Virus record (IMG/VR): IMGVR_UViG_3300042691_021544
Location: 1-48,727 of that record
Source of the DNA: a virus
DNA length: 48,727 nucleotides
Reading direction: 5' to 3' (one strand)
The position numbers were made by a program, and so were the translations under genes. Positions 40,967 to 48,373 of this stretch are shown one piece after another (the stretch's first letter is position 1; every line of letters begins with the position of its first letter). The notes under the pieces are model-generated. The model was not told where the DNA came from, did no database searches, and was given only the letters and a program-made list of their open reading frames with translations.

Positions 40967-41242
40967 ATGAATAATAAATCTTTCATGCTCTTTGCAAAGT
41001 GCAGAACCCAAGATTCAGAAAATATAAATTTCTTTTCTGATGACTACAGTGGTTCTTATTCTGCTGTTAAGTTTTGTCAGGATTGTCCTGTAAAAAAGGC
41101 TTGCCTCCAATACGCTATTGAAAATGAAATTTATCATGGCGTATGGGGCGGCGTTTCGCAGAACAACAGGAAGAAAATGATTAGGCAATATTTAAAAACT
41201 AATCATTCTTCCAATAGAGCTAAGTGGCAACGCATTTCCTAA
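40967..41242 (+). CDS. WhiB-family iron-sulphur regulator
   Basis: A 91-aa protein with the four cysteines of the WhiB cluster: one near residue 12 (AKCRTQD), then CQDCPVKKAC (C-x2-C-x5-C, near 37-46). GVWGGVS (near 58) is the conserved turn, with a basic C-terminus (RKKMIRQYLK). WhiB proteins bind an Fe-S cluster and act with sigma factors; phage copies can block host septation or redirect transcription. The family is essentially restricted to actinobacteria and their phages, which fixes the host group. Confidence 0.9.
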   Translation: MNNKSFMLFAKCRTQDSENINFFSDDYSGSYSAVKFCQDCPVKKACLQYAIENEIYHGVWGGVSQNNRKKMIRQYLKTNHSSNRAKWQRIS

Positions 41243-41297
41243 TGATGAAAATAAAAAATTTTGAGTAGTTTTCTAGTCTCTCTGTGAGGAAATAATT

Positions 41298-41657
41298 ATG
41301 TCTAATCAAATTCGTTCTTTTGCTGATTATTATCAACTTGATTCTTCAACAATACATCCAAAAGTACTTGATCAATTTAATGATCTAGTTAACGAAATAT
41401 TTAATTATAATCCTCCTAAGAAGTCTTTCTTTTATAAGACTGGAAACTATACTTCAAAACTTTTTAGATTTCTCAAAAGATCAGAAACTAAATCTTCTGT
41501 CCTTCTTGGACACTGGGCAGCAGAGACAATTGTCGTACTAGGTGCCGCGACAGCATTTTATGTTTCTGGCAACTATGCTACTATGATGCTTCTTATCACT
41601 CTTGCTGCCTATGGCACCTATGCTTTATTCTCTTTAATATCAAATCAAAAGGTATGA
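41298..41657 (+). CDS. 119-aa membrane protein, unknown
   Basis: The N-terminal 75 residues are soluble; two hydrophobic segments follow (WAAETIVVLGAATAFYVSG and TMMLLITLAAYGTYALFSLI). GTGAGGAAATAATT precedes the ATG. It ends 1 nt before the next gene. Confidence 0.6.
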   Translation: MSNQIRSFADYYQLDSSTIHPKVLDQFNDLVNEIFNYNPPKKSFFYKTGNYTSKLFRFLKRSETKSSVLLGHWAAETIVVLGAATAFYVSGNYATMMLLITLAAYGTYALFSLISNQKV

Positions 41658-41658
41658 T

Positions 41659-42258
41659 ATGTCTTCTCAATTTGACAAACTTACCCATTACTGCTCTGAC
41701 CCTAAAAAAGAGATTGATGATCTAAAAGATTCTTTTTCACAGATCATCAGTCTTTCTGGTCCGTCGTCTTATCGTCCAAGACTGGCCTTGTTTGATAAAT
41801 CTCTTAGTAGGGTTTTTGCAGTTGCTGCAAGACCCTACGTAGATGCATCTGACTTTAAGGCTACTGTAGCAGAGATGCTTTATTCTTATTCTGCTTTCCA
41901 TGCTGAGTCTTGTATTCTTGTCTTAGATAGCAATATCGTTACTGATTCTTCAACTAAAGATTGTCTTAATCTTTACTTTATGTCTAATGAATATTGTCAT
42001 GTTGTACAATTAATTTATCAGATTGAAGATAATAATGTTCTATGGGACGATTCTGATATTAGAATTGATTCCATAGATCTTAAGGAACATGATTATGTTT
42101 CTCAAGAAATGGTAGAGACTATGTATATTTATACACATCTCGATGACTCTCCATTTCTTCCTAAAGAATTACTCTCTTACTATAGTTTTGCTAACTATCA
42201 GTTCAGAACATTCAAAGAATTGAATATTTCCTATGTTGATTTCTCAACATTTAATTAA
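41659..42258 (+). CDS. 199-aa protein, unknown
   Basis: Acidic alpha/beta protein (SCILVLDSNIVTDSS, EYCHVVQLIYQIED). It starts 1 nt after the membrane-protein stop, with AAAAGGTATGAT as weak ribosome-binding site. No domain recognised. Confidence 0.6.
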   Translation: MSSQFDKLTHYCSDPKKEIDDLKDSFSQIISLSGPSSYRPRLALFDKSLSRVFAVAARPYVDASDFKATVAEMLYSYSAFHAESCILVLDSNIVTDSSTKDCLNLYFMSNEYCHVVQLIYQIEDNNVLWDDSDIRIDSIDLKEHDYVSQEMVETMYIYTHLDDSPFLPKELLSYYSFANYQFRTFKELNISYVDFSTFN

Positions 42259-42271
42259 TATGTGGTAAAAT

Positions 42272-42427
42272 ATGAAAACCCCCCCAAAAAATAATAATCA
42301 AAAATTTTTCTTTATCTCTTCTGATCCCAGTGGGATCCATCAAGAATGTGAATACATTAATGATGAAGATATAGAAGAATTAATGATCAAAGAATCTTTT
42401 TACGTAGCATCTGAATCTTACGCTTAG
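42272..42427 (+). CDS. 51-aa acidic protein, unknown
   Basis: MKTPPKNNNQKFFFISSDPSG followed by an acidic helix (INDEDIEELMIKESF). It has no clear Shine-Dalgarno. It ends 8 nt before the helicase ATG and contains that gene's ribosome-binding site, so coupling is likely. Confidence 0.5.
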   Translation: MKTPPKNNNQKFFFISSDPSGIHQECEYINDEDIEELMIKESFYVASESYA

Positions 42428-42435
42428 GAGTAACT

Positions 42436-44121
42436 ATGGCTTTTGCATTAAGACCTTATCAACAGGAAGCTTTGGATTCTGTCGTTGATAACCGTGCAAA
42501 AGGCATCACTAAGCAGCTAGTAGTTCTTCCTACTGGTGCAGGAAAGACTGTTATCTTTAGCCATTTGCCTAAGATAGCAGACGACATACTTCCTATGTTG
42601 GTTCTTGCACATAGAGGAGAACTACTTGTTCAGGCCCAAGAAAAAATACTTTGGTCTAATCCTCAACTTGATGTTCAGATTGAAAAAGCAGAACAACATG
42701 CTGATCATTGTGATGTTGTTGTTGCATCTGTTCCCACCTTGGGAAGAGCTGAATCAGAGCGTATTTTAAAATATCCTAAAAAATATTTTAATTCAATAGT
42801 GATCGATGAAGCACATCATGCAGCTGCACAATCATATAGAAGGATTCTTGATTATTTTGATGCACCATTTATTTTAGGCGTAACTGCCACACCTCAACGC
42901 TCAGATTCTGTTAGACTTACAGATGTATTTCAAGAGATTGTATACTATAAGACTATACAAGATCTTATACAGGACGGATACCTATCTCGTCTTGTAGGAT
43001 ACAGAGTAAAGACAGATACTGACATCTCAGGGGTGGAGACAAATAATGGTGACTATATTGCTTCGCAATTGGAAGAAACTATCAATAATCCTGCTCGTAA
43101 TGCTGCTGTTGTTGCAGCATATGAGCAAATTGTTCCTGGAAAAAAGGCTATCGTTTTCGCCAGCGGAATTGCTCACGCCGAAGCGTTGGCCATATCCTTT
43201 AAACACAAAGTACCAACAGAAGTACTACTAGGTTCTACTTCAGAAGAAGATAGAAAGTCTATTCTTTCTAGATTTAAAACTGGTGAAACCAAAGTACTGA
43301 TCAACGTTGGTGTTCTTACCGAAGGCTTTGATGAGCCTTCTGTTGAATCAATCATACTTGCTAGGCCAACTAGATCTTCTTTGCTTTATACTCAAATTGT
43401 AGGTAGAGGCACTCGCCTATATGAAGGTAAAGAGCATTGTGTTGTTATTGATATAGCTGATATGACAAAGGGCAAAAAGCCTCTTGGTCTTCCAACCTTA
43501 CTTGGTCTTCCCGCAGACTTTGATCTTCAAGGTCAAGATCTTATTGATGTTGCTGAAGAGTATAAAAAGTTAGAACAGTATTGTCCCGGAGAGGCTGTAA
43601 GAGTTCTTAATCCACAGGACATTGAACTTTCTTACAAGCGCATAGATCTATTTATGCCTCCTCCACCAAATGAAATTGTTCTTCAATATTCCTCATTTGT
43701 TTGGGCAGAAGTAGGCGACAATGACTTTCATCTCGGTATTAATAATGGTGAGTCTCTTAGGATATATGTTGATGCACTAGGCAGATGGACTGTTGATCTT
43801 ATACAAAGAAATGCTTCTCAATCGAGAACTACTTTGTTGGGTCACACAGAAGATATGCGTGAAGCATTTGTCAGATCCGACAGATGGGTATCTAATAATC
43901 GTTCAAATTCTTTGAACCTTATCGATAACAATGCCCACTGGAGAGCTGATGCACCAACAGATAAACAAGTTAAATTCCTCAAGAGAATTGGTATTGCAGT
44001 AACTGCAGACATGACTAAGGGTACTGCAAGTCAAATTATCACCAAATATTATGAGAACAATCCAAGACCTAAGTGGCTTGAAAATAAAATACAGAATAAA
44101 AAGTACAATAACTGGACATAG
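42436..44121 (+). CDS. SF2 DEAH helicase
   Basis: A 561-aa protein with VLPTGAGKTVIF (Walker A, near 31), VIDEAHHAA (DEAH, near 123), GVTATPQR (motif III, near 151), and VGRGTRLYEG (motif VI, near 317). The N-terminal 370 residues form the two RecA-like domains of UvsW/RadD-like enzymes; the C-terminal ~180 residues end in a segment (DKQVKFLKRIGI) typical of small nucleic-acid-binding tails. It likely remodels replication or recombination forks. TTAGGAGTAACT precedes the ATG. Confidence 0.9.
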   Translation: MAFALRPYQQEALDSVVDNRAKGITKQLVVLPTGAGKTVIFSHLPKIADDILPMLVLAHRGELLVQAQEKILWSNPQLDVQIEKAEQHADHCDVVVASVPTLGRAESERILKYPKKYFNSIVIDEAHHAAAQSYRRILDYFDAPFILGVTATPQRSDSVRLTDVFQEIVYYKTIQDLIQDGYLSRLVGYRVKTDTDISGVETNNGDYIASQLEETINNPARNAAVVAAYEQIVPGKKAIVFASGIAHAEALAISFKHKVPTEVLLGSTSEEDRKSILSRFKTGETKVLINVGVLTEGFDEPSVESIILARPTRSSLLYTQIVGRGTRLYEGKEHCVVIDIADMTKGKKPLGLPTLLGLPADFDLQGQDLIDVAEEYKKLEQYCPGEAVRVLNPQDIELSYKRIDLFMPPPPNEIVLQYSSFVWAEVGDNDFHLGINNGESLRIYVDALGRWTVDLIQRNASQSRTTLLGHTEDMREAFVRSDRWVSNNRSNSLNLIDNNAHWRADAPTDKQVKFLKRIGIAVTADMTKGTASQIITKYYENNPRPKWLENKIQNKKYNNWT

Positions 44122-44135
44122 TGTATAATGGTCTA

Positions 44136-44603
44136 ATGCTTATGAACTATTATTCACGTCCTGTTGTTGAGCCTTATGAAGATTATGATTTTGTTGATTG
44201 CCCTGTATCTAAAAAGGATTCCTCATTTCTTTCTGCTGCAGCAAAAATAGCTGCTACTTCACCCAATAGATTTCGCATGGGCGCTATGGTTGTTAAATCT
44301 GGAAGAGTGCTTGGTGGCGCAGTTAATATAACTAAGATATCACCCAGTACTCCTCCTAATAGATTTTCTACTCATGCAGAGATAGCAGCCATGAACACTG
44401 CATCAGAAACTAACGGTGCAACTCTGTATATTGCTCGTTTAGATAAGTTTGATAACACTGTTATGGCCAAGCCTTGTGGTTGGTGTATTCAAAAAATTAT
44501 TGAAAATGGAATATACAGAGTAGTCTTTACTACTGGTTCAGATCCTCTTAGTTTTTATTCTGATATGGTGAATTGGATCGATGACAATCAAGACTATCTC
44601 TAA
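44136..44603 (+). CDS. Cytidine/deoxycytidylate deaminase-like protein
   Basis: A ~155-aa protein with the zinc-deaminase motifs THAEIAAMN (H-A-E) and KPCGWCIQKI (P-C-x2-C), giving deamination of cytosine nucleosides, nucleotides or modified bases. TATAAT ends 5 nt before the ATG at 44136, so it is probably transcribed from its own promoter as a leaderless message; a GTG at 44121 overlaps the helicase stop and is an alternative start. The end overlaps the next gene by 23 nt. Confidence 0.78.
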   Translation: MLMNYYSRPVVEPYEDYDFVDCPVSKKDSSFLSAAAKIAATSPNRFRMGAMVVKSGRVLGGAVNITKISPSTPPNRFSTHAEIAAMNTASETNGATLYIARLDKFDNTVMAKPCGWCIQKIIENGIYRVVFTTGSDPLSFYSDMVNWIDDNQDYL

Positions 44604-45069
44604 ATACTCTGTTTGTCATCCACTAATAACTCCAGAGTTTTTCAACTCTCTTTATGATCCTTATCAGCAAAATGTTATTCCAAAAGTTAAATCTTTAGCT
44701 GTATATCCAGATAAAGATAAGTATCCTGATCTTATCTTTGATTCTCCCTTTGAATCATTAAAACATGTGTTTGGCTCTGATGCTTTGCTAGCAGAGCCCA
44801 TTAAAATACATTCTAATTTTCACATGTATATTAATTTAACTTCACTTCCCTTTGAATCAAATGAGAACGTTCTTGCTACAAGATTTTATAGATTATGCGC
44901 AGCTTCCATTTCTGGTAAGTTATCTAGCTTAGTCATCAAAGGACCTATACTTATTTTCTCATCAGTGTCATCTTTGACTCAGAAAGTTGATGGAAATGAC
45001 TATTCTGTTCCCTATGAAGTATTAGAACAAATAATAAGGTTGAGTAACAACTATGTCAGGTTCAACTAG
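44581..45069 (+). CDS. 162-aa protein, unknown
   Basis: Mixed alpha/beta, Ser/Pro-rich protein (DLIFDSPFESLKHVFGSD, KIHSNFHMYINLTSLPFES). Start and end overlap the neighbours. No domain recognised. Confidence 0.6.
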   Translation: MTIKTISKYSVCHPLITPEFFNSLYDPYQQNVIPKVKSLAVYPDKDKYPDLIFDSPFESLKHVFGSDALLAEPIKIHSNFHMYINLTSLPFESNENVLATRFYRLCAASISGKLSSLVIKGPILIFSSVSSLTQKVDGNDYSVPYEVLEQIIRLSNNYVRFN

Positions 45070-45193
45070 TATCAATCCACTTATCTGCAAAGATTGTGGA
45101 TTGCGTTCCCTTGCTGTAAGAAAATCTTCTCAATATAATGTTAATTTGTGTGTCCCTTGTTTGATAGAAAGAAAGATTCAAAATAAGGGGTAA
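45053..45193 (+). CDS. 46-aa zinc-ribbon protein
   Basis: MSGSTSINPLICKDCGLRS with CKDC and CVPC knuckles 21 residues apart. It overlaps the preceding gene by 17 nt. Probably a nucleic-acid- or protein-binding zinc ribbon. Confidence 0.6.
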   Translation: MSGSTSINPLICKDCGLRSLAVRKSSQYNVNLCVPCLIERKIQNKG

Positions 45194-45222
45194 CAGTAAC
45201 ATCCCTAATAGAAAGTAATAAT

Positions 45223-45426
45223 ATGTCTATTAATATTGTCGTCGGATCTGATCCGTCTGACTTTGATAATCTTAGAGAAACTATTAGTATTTTAAAGTTT
45301 CTTTCAAATACAGATAATTTAGAAGACTTTGGTATTGACCACAATAGGCTTGAAGTCCTTATTGACTGGTATAATAGTATGTATTCTATATTAACAGATC
45401 CAAATATCTTTGCAGAAAGTAATTAA
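45223..45426 (+). CDS. 67-aa acidic protein, unknown
   Basis: MSINIVVGSDPSDFDNLRETI... is acidic and helical at the C-terminus. It ends 4 nt before the 57-aa membrane protein gene. No domain recognised. Confidence 0.55.
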   Translation: MSINIVVGSDPSDFDNLRETISILKFLSNTDNLEDFGIDHNRLEVLIDWYNSMYSILTDPNIFAESN

Positions 45427-45430
45427 ATAA

Positions 45431-45604
45431 ATGAATGAAACAGATTCTATCACTTCTAGACTTTGTTTCAGAATTTCTATAATTACTGCACTAATTGGTT
45501 TATCACTTGGTTTGTTTTTAGCAACTCAATTGCGAGAACATTTCTCTAGTGATTCGCCATCTAGTGGTCAATGCAAAAATATACCAACGACTATTTCTCC
45601 GTAG
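45431..45604 (+). CDS. 57-aa single-pass membrane protein
   Basis: Cytosolic N-terminus MNETDSITSRLCF, one transmembrane helix (ISIITALIGLSLGLFLATQL), then a Ser/Pro-rich outer tail. It ends 4 nt before tRNA-Leu. Confidence 0.55.
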   Translation: MNETDSITSRLCFRISIITALIGLSLGLFLATQLREHFSSDSPSSGQCKNIPTTISP

Positions 45605-45608
45605 TCTA

Positions 45609-45692
45609 GCCCGAGTGGCGGAATAGGCAGACGCAAGAGACTTAAACTCTCTCGCCCGCAAGGGCGTACCGGTTCAAGTCCGGTCTCGGGTA
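45609..45692 (+). tRNA. tRNA-Leu (anticodon TAA)
   Basis: Acceptor GCCCGAG pairs CTCGGGT (terminal G-U), long variable arm CTCGCCC-gcaa-GGGCG, anticodon stem AGAGA-CTTAAAC-TCTCT with TAA, T-arm CCGG-TTCAAGT-CCGG. CCA is not encoded. It reads UUA, frequent in the AT-rich genes. Confidence 0.95.
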
Positions 45693-45724
45693 CAATTAAA
45701 TAAACAATTAAAATAAAGGAAAAT

Positions 45725-46153
45725 ATGAAGAACAAAATTATTATTTCAACTGCTATTGCAGCAGTATTGTTTACTGCTTGTAGTTCAAGTAACGACAGTT
45801 CTGATACTGTTGTTGAGACAACTGTTGATACTACCGTTGTTGAAACTACTGTTCCAGAAACTACAACTACTGAAGCACAAGCTGATCCAGAAACTCAATT
45901 TATTGATGACATCATGTATGAATATTCATGGGTTGTCAATAACATGGGTCGTGTGACTCTTGTTGAACTTGGCAAGACTGTTTGTGCAGCTATTGATGAA
46001 GGCATGTCTTTCAATGGTTACCTTGATATGATGCTTAATGCTGACGTTGATCTTGGAGCAGGAGGAGCCATTCTTCGTTCGTCTATTGTCAACTTCTGCC
46101 CACAAGAACAATGGTTCTTGGATGCAGCAATTGATGAACTAAGCAGAGGCTAG
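45725..46153 (+). CDS. Lipoprotein, DUF732-like
   Basis: A 142-aa protein. The N-terminus MKNKIIISTAIAAVLFTAC is a lipoprotein signal with lipobox LFTAC; a Thr/Val/Glu-rich spacer follows (residues 27-60). The C-terminal domain (RVTLVELGKTVCAAIDEGMS ... VNFCPQEQ) has two cysteines and the 'vCaaiDeG' core of DUF732, a family of small exported actinobacterial proteins. It is probably exported and lipid-anchored; it could exclude superinfecting phages, but that is speculative. AAAGGAAAAT precedes the ATG. Confidence 0.7.
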   Translation: MKNKIIISTAIAAVLFTACSSSNDSSDTVVETTVDTTVVETTVPETTTTEAQADPETQFIDDIMYEYSWVVNNMGRVTLVELGKTVCAAIDEGMSFNGYLDMMLNADVDLGAGGAILRSSIVNFCPQEQWFLDAAIDELSRG

Positions 46154-46159
46154 TTCAAT

Positions 46160-46232
46160 TCCCAGATAGCTCAGTTGGCAGAGCAGCGGACTGTTAATCC
46201 GTCGGTCGTAGGTTCGAGCCCTACTCTGGGAG
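46160..46232 (+). tRNA. tRNA-Asn (anticodon GTT)
   Basis: Acceptor TCCCAGA pairs TCTGGGA, anticodon stem GCGGA-CTGTTAA-TCCGT with GTT, T-arm GTAGG-TTCGAGC-CCTAC, discriminator G. Seven-nt anticodon loop. CCA is not encoded. Confidence 0.95.
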
Positions 46233-46234
46233 CT

Positions 46235-46468
46235 ATGATGATAGATATAGAATCAAGAATTAAAGCACAGCGTCTTCATTGTGAGCGGTATGACCTTTTG
46301 GGTAAAAGAGTTAAACTAGTCTCTACAACTGATCAGTACACTAAGTTAGTACCTGGAGACGAAGGAATCATAAATTTTATTGATGACTACGGCACTATTC
46401 ACATTTGTTGGGATAATGGCAGTAGACTTGGCCTTATTCCTGGTGAAGATAAATGGGAGCTTATTTAG
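46235..46468 (+). CDS. DUF4314-like protein
   Basis: A 77-aa protein, MMIDIESRIKAQRLH..., with GKRVKLVSTTDQYTKLVPGDEG, FIDDYGTIHICWDNGSRLGLI and GEDKWELI. The 'G-x-V-x-L ... G-x-x-G-x-[IV] ... DD-x-G-x-[IL]-x-[VC]-x-WDNG' pattern matches DUF4314, small beta-barrel phage proteins of unknown role. Its ATG lies 2 nt after tRNA-Asn. In-frame CGG (CERYD) is read as Arg. Confidence 0.65.
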   Translation: MMIDIESRIKAQRLHCERYDLLGKRVKLVSTTDQYTKLVPGDEGIINFIDDYGTIHICWDNGSRLGLIPGEDKWELI

Positions 46469-46469
46469 T

Positions 46470-46625
46470 ATGGCTACTCTTCATCAGAATAAAAAATGTG
46501 ATGTTATAGCGCATACTCTTACTTCTTGTGGAATTCCTATTTGGAGTGGTATTCCCGAAAAAATTATTCAAGATTTGCGGGCAAACGGATACAAAATAAA
46601 GAAGATAAAGAACAAGGGTCTTTAG
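46470..46625 (+). CDS. 51-aa basic protein overlapping tRNA-Lys
   Basis: MATLHQNKKCDVIAHTLTSC... with a basic C-terminus. It starts 1 nt after the DUF4314 stop, and its last ten bases overlap the 5' end of tRNA-Lys. The stop TAG is inside the tRNA D-arm approach. No domain recognised. Confidence 0.5.
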   Translation: MATLHQNKKCDVIAHTLTSCGIPIWSGIPEKIIQDLRANGYKIKKIKNKGL

Positions 46626-46688
46626 CTCAGCTGGTAGAGCAGCGGACTTTTAATCCGTTGGTCCCGGGTTCGAACCCCGGAGGACCCA
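46616..46688 (+). tRNA. tRNA-Lys (anticodon TTT)
   Basis: Acceptor GGGTCTT pairs AGGACCC (one G-U), anticodon stem GCGGA-CTTTTAA-TCCGT with TTT, T-arm CCGGG-TTCGAAC-CCCGG. Seven-nt loop. CCA is not encoded. Confidence 0.95.
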
Positions 46689-46690
46689 CT

Positions 46691-46966
46691 ATGGAAGCAT
46701 TGATTAATGAAGACTCTGAATTAATGACTGGACATTATGTCGGAGATACAAAGCGCATGGTCATCCTATGCCATAAGATTCACGACAGAGTTCCAGGTAG
46801 TACATATGCAACATGGGTTGCTGTATGCCACGATCCAAAAGAGTTTCACCCTTATGTTGTGTGGAGTGTACACGCAACACCAAAGGGTTTTTCAGCCGAG
46901 TCTGGTACGTATTGTTCCACAATTAGAGAGGCTATTAAAGCCTACGAAGCAAGAGGCGGAAAGTGA
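46691..46966 (+). CDS. 91-aa protein, unknown
   Basis: MEALINEDSELMTGHYVGDTK..., beta-rich (MVILCHKIHDRVPGST, YATWVAVCHDPKEFHPYVVW). Its ATG is 2 nt after tRNA-Lys, so expression may follow tRNA processing. The end overlaps the next GTG. No domain recognised. Confidence 0.6.
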   Translation: MEALINEDSELMTGHYVGDTKRMVILCHKIHDRVPGSTYATWVAVCHDPKEFHPYVVWSVHATPKGFSAESGTYCSTIREAIKAYEARGGK

Positions 46967-47118
46967 ATCAATCTGATCCAGCTATTGAGCTATTAGATCA
47001 AGCTATTAAAAATATCTCTGGTAGAGATCTTGTCTCTACTGCAGAGATGACAGATTTACTGCTTGATATTAGGCTTTATCTCATGACCAATGAAACAGTT
47101 ACTGCTGATGAAAGCTAA
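46963..47118 (+). CDS. 51-aa protein, unknown (GTG start)
   Basis: Starts at GTG 46963 inside GTGA of the previous stop, with AGAGGCGGA as ribosome-binding site. MNQSDPAIELLDQAIKNIS... is an acidic helical peptide. It overlaps the next gene. Confidence 0.5.
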   Translation: MNQSDPAIELLDQAIKNISGRDLVSTAEMTDLLLDIRLYLMTNETVTADES

Positions 47119-47335
47119 GGTTAGACTTGAGCTTCAAGTAGATCTTCCTAATTCTCTTCTAAATATGTCTGACCACGAAGTGGTAGATATTGTAGACCAA
47201 GAATTAAGAGATCTTCTTTATGTTGCTGTAGAACGTGACTCTTCTAATGAGTTTATTCTAAATATTGACTCTTTAAAAGTTAGTCAATATTTTAATATCT
47301 CTCGTTCTTTTGAACAGATATATCACGATTTATAG
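47108..47335 (+). CDS. 75-aa protein, unknown
   Basis: Starts MKAKVRLELQVDLPNSLL at 47108 (an ATG at 47090 is in the same frame). Acidic alpha/beta protein (EVVDIVDQELRDLLYVAVERD). No clear Shine-Dalgarno, so it depends on coupling with the overlapping upstream gene. Confidence 0.55.
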   Translation: MKAKVRLELQVDLPNSLLNMSDHEVVDIVDQELRDLLYVAVERDSSNEFILNIDSLKVSQYFNISRSFEQIYHDL

Positions 47336-47453
47336 TTTAGCGATAATGTATACAGAGATATACATCGCTATATGTGGGAGCTAACAGTCCCCCTATAAGC
47401 CATACCAACCTAAGGAACGCTTGAGCACGGGCCTTAGTGGCAACTGTTAATTT
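47336..47453. other. Structured non-coding spacer
   Basis: AGCGATaatgtata...tataCATCGCT (47338-47371) forms a long hairpin, followed by GGGAGC...CCCCCTAT and AGGAACGC/GGGCC-rich stretches. It lies between converging genes (47108 plus, 47454 minus) and may be a terminator or small RNA. Confidence 0.4.
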
Positions 47454-47594
47454 TTATTTGAAGTAAAAGGAATCTTTGTTGTTGTTTTCGAATTCGTCTA
47501 TGGCGCTCATGCCATAGTCATATTCGTTAACCATCTTGTTTGCCATTGCAAACAATCCACCAACAATTCCTATAAGTATAATAAATGAAATCAT
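47454..47594 (-). CDS. 46-aa single-pass membrane protein on the opposite strand
   Basis: MISFIILIGIVGGLFAMANK is a transmembrane helix; the rest is an acidic/aromatic tail. TATAAC lies a few nt before the ATG on the minus strand, suggesting its own promoter and a near-leaderless start. It is the only minus-strand gene I can support right of 22 kb. Confidence 0.45.
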   Translation of the reverse strand: MISFIILIGIVGGLFAMANKMVNEYDYGMSAIDEFENNNKDSFYFK

Positions 47595-47670
47595 GCTGTT
47601 ATAGTATCTTATCTAAACATCTAATGTATTTCATTTAGCACTAAACATGTGTCACAATGGCACATGTCAC

Positions 47671-47743
47671 GGGCTGGTAGCTCAGTGGTTAGAGCAGCGG
47701 ACTCATAATCCGTCGGTCGTGGGTTCAATCCCCACCCGGCCCA
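47671..47743 (+). tRNA. tRNA-Met (anticodon CAT), elongator type
   Basis: Acceptor GGGCTGG pairs CCGGCCC (one G-U), D-arm GCTC...GAGC, anticodon stem GCGGA-CTCATAA-TCCGT with CAT, T-arm GTGGG-TTCAATC-CCCAC. The G1-C72 pair argues against an initiator. CAT could also be a lysidine-modified Ile tRNA. CCA is not encoded. Confidence 0.93.
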
Positions 47744-47745
47744 CC

Positions 47746-47877
47746 ATGTTTCAATATTTATATTTATTTTATATTGCAATTATAGAATCTACTGCAATGA
47801 AGTTATGGCTATTGTTTGTTGCAATTGTTGTATTTGCTATGATTAAATATCCTAGAAAAGATTGGTATGATGACTAA
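47746..47877 (+). CDS. 43-aa membrane peptide
   Basis: MFQYLYLFYIAIIEST, then LWLLFVAIVVFAMIKY: one or two hydrophobic helices and a basic tail. The ATG is 2 nt after tRNA-Met; the stop overlaps the next ATG. Confidence 0.5.
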   Translation: MFQYLYLFYIAIIESTAMKLWLLFVAIVVFAMIKYPRKDWYDD

Positions 47878-48080
47878 TGCCAAGATATAATCTCAATCAG
47901 GATGATATACAAATCATTGTTGACTCTTTAACATCCACTATGTCTAGTTGTTCTTCTACCAAACAGTGGGAAAGAATGAATCGTTTAAAATCTAGACTTG
48001 TATCTAAGGTTGATCCTGTTGAACACCCTATTATTCATGATGATCCGGTTTGGAATTTTTACAACAAGAAGGATTCGTAA
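47877..48080 (+). CDS. 67-aa protein, unknown
   Basis: [21 protein letters not shown]..., helical with a Ser-rich middle. It shares single bases with the genes on both sides, so it is translationally coupled. Function unknown. Confidence 0.55.
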   Translation: MPRYNLNQDDIQIIVDSLTSTMSSCSSTKQWERMNRLKSRLVSKVDPVEHPIIHDDPVWNFYNKKDS

Positions 48081-48343
48081 TGCCGTATATCAAACAGAAA
48101 GATCGTGACGATCTAGATGACAAGATCAGCTATGCTGGTCGTCATATTCAGGATCCCGGCGAACTTAATTATATGATCACAAGATTTGTTAATCAGTATA
48201 TTCTTGATCATGGTAAGAGTTATGCTGTTATCAATGAGATCATTGGTGCTTTAGAATGTGCAAAACTCGAGCTTTATCGAAGAGTAGCCGCACCTTATGA
48301 AGATATAAAGATCCGCGATAACGGCGACGTTTATACTGTTTAG
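48080..48343 (+). CDS. DUF6899-like protein
   Basis: An 87-aa protein, [17 protein letters not shown]..., with [15 protein letters not shown] and [19 protein letters not shown], then NGDVY. The 'MPYIKQ-x-R ... LNY-x-IT ... E-x-YRR-x-x-x-PYE-x-x-K' pattern matches a family of small phage proteins of unknown function (DUF6899 by my recollection). The start overlaps the previous stop by one base. Confidence 0.65.
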   Translation: MPYIKQKDRDDLDDKISYAGRHIQDPGELNYMITRFVNQYILDHGKSYAVINEIIGALECAKLELYRRVAAPYEDIKIRDNGDVYTV

Positions 48344-48355
48344 TTTAGTTAACCA

Positions 48356-48366
48356 AAAATAGGGGA
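48356..48366 (+). promoter_or_regulatory. AAAATAGGGGA motif
   Basis: It lies 8 nt before the ATG at 48374, with AGGGGA at ribosome-binding-site distance. TATACT is about 23 nt upstream. Confidence 0.55.
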
Positions 48367-48373
48367 GACTATT

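Noticed and set aside
34091-47743. A phage tRNA with an enlarged anticodon loop reading CGGA
   Set aside because: All five clear tRNAs (Arg-TCT, Leu-TAA, Asn-GTT, Lys-TTT, Met-CAT) have seven-nt anticodon loops and none matches CGG. One may exist outside the window.
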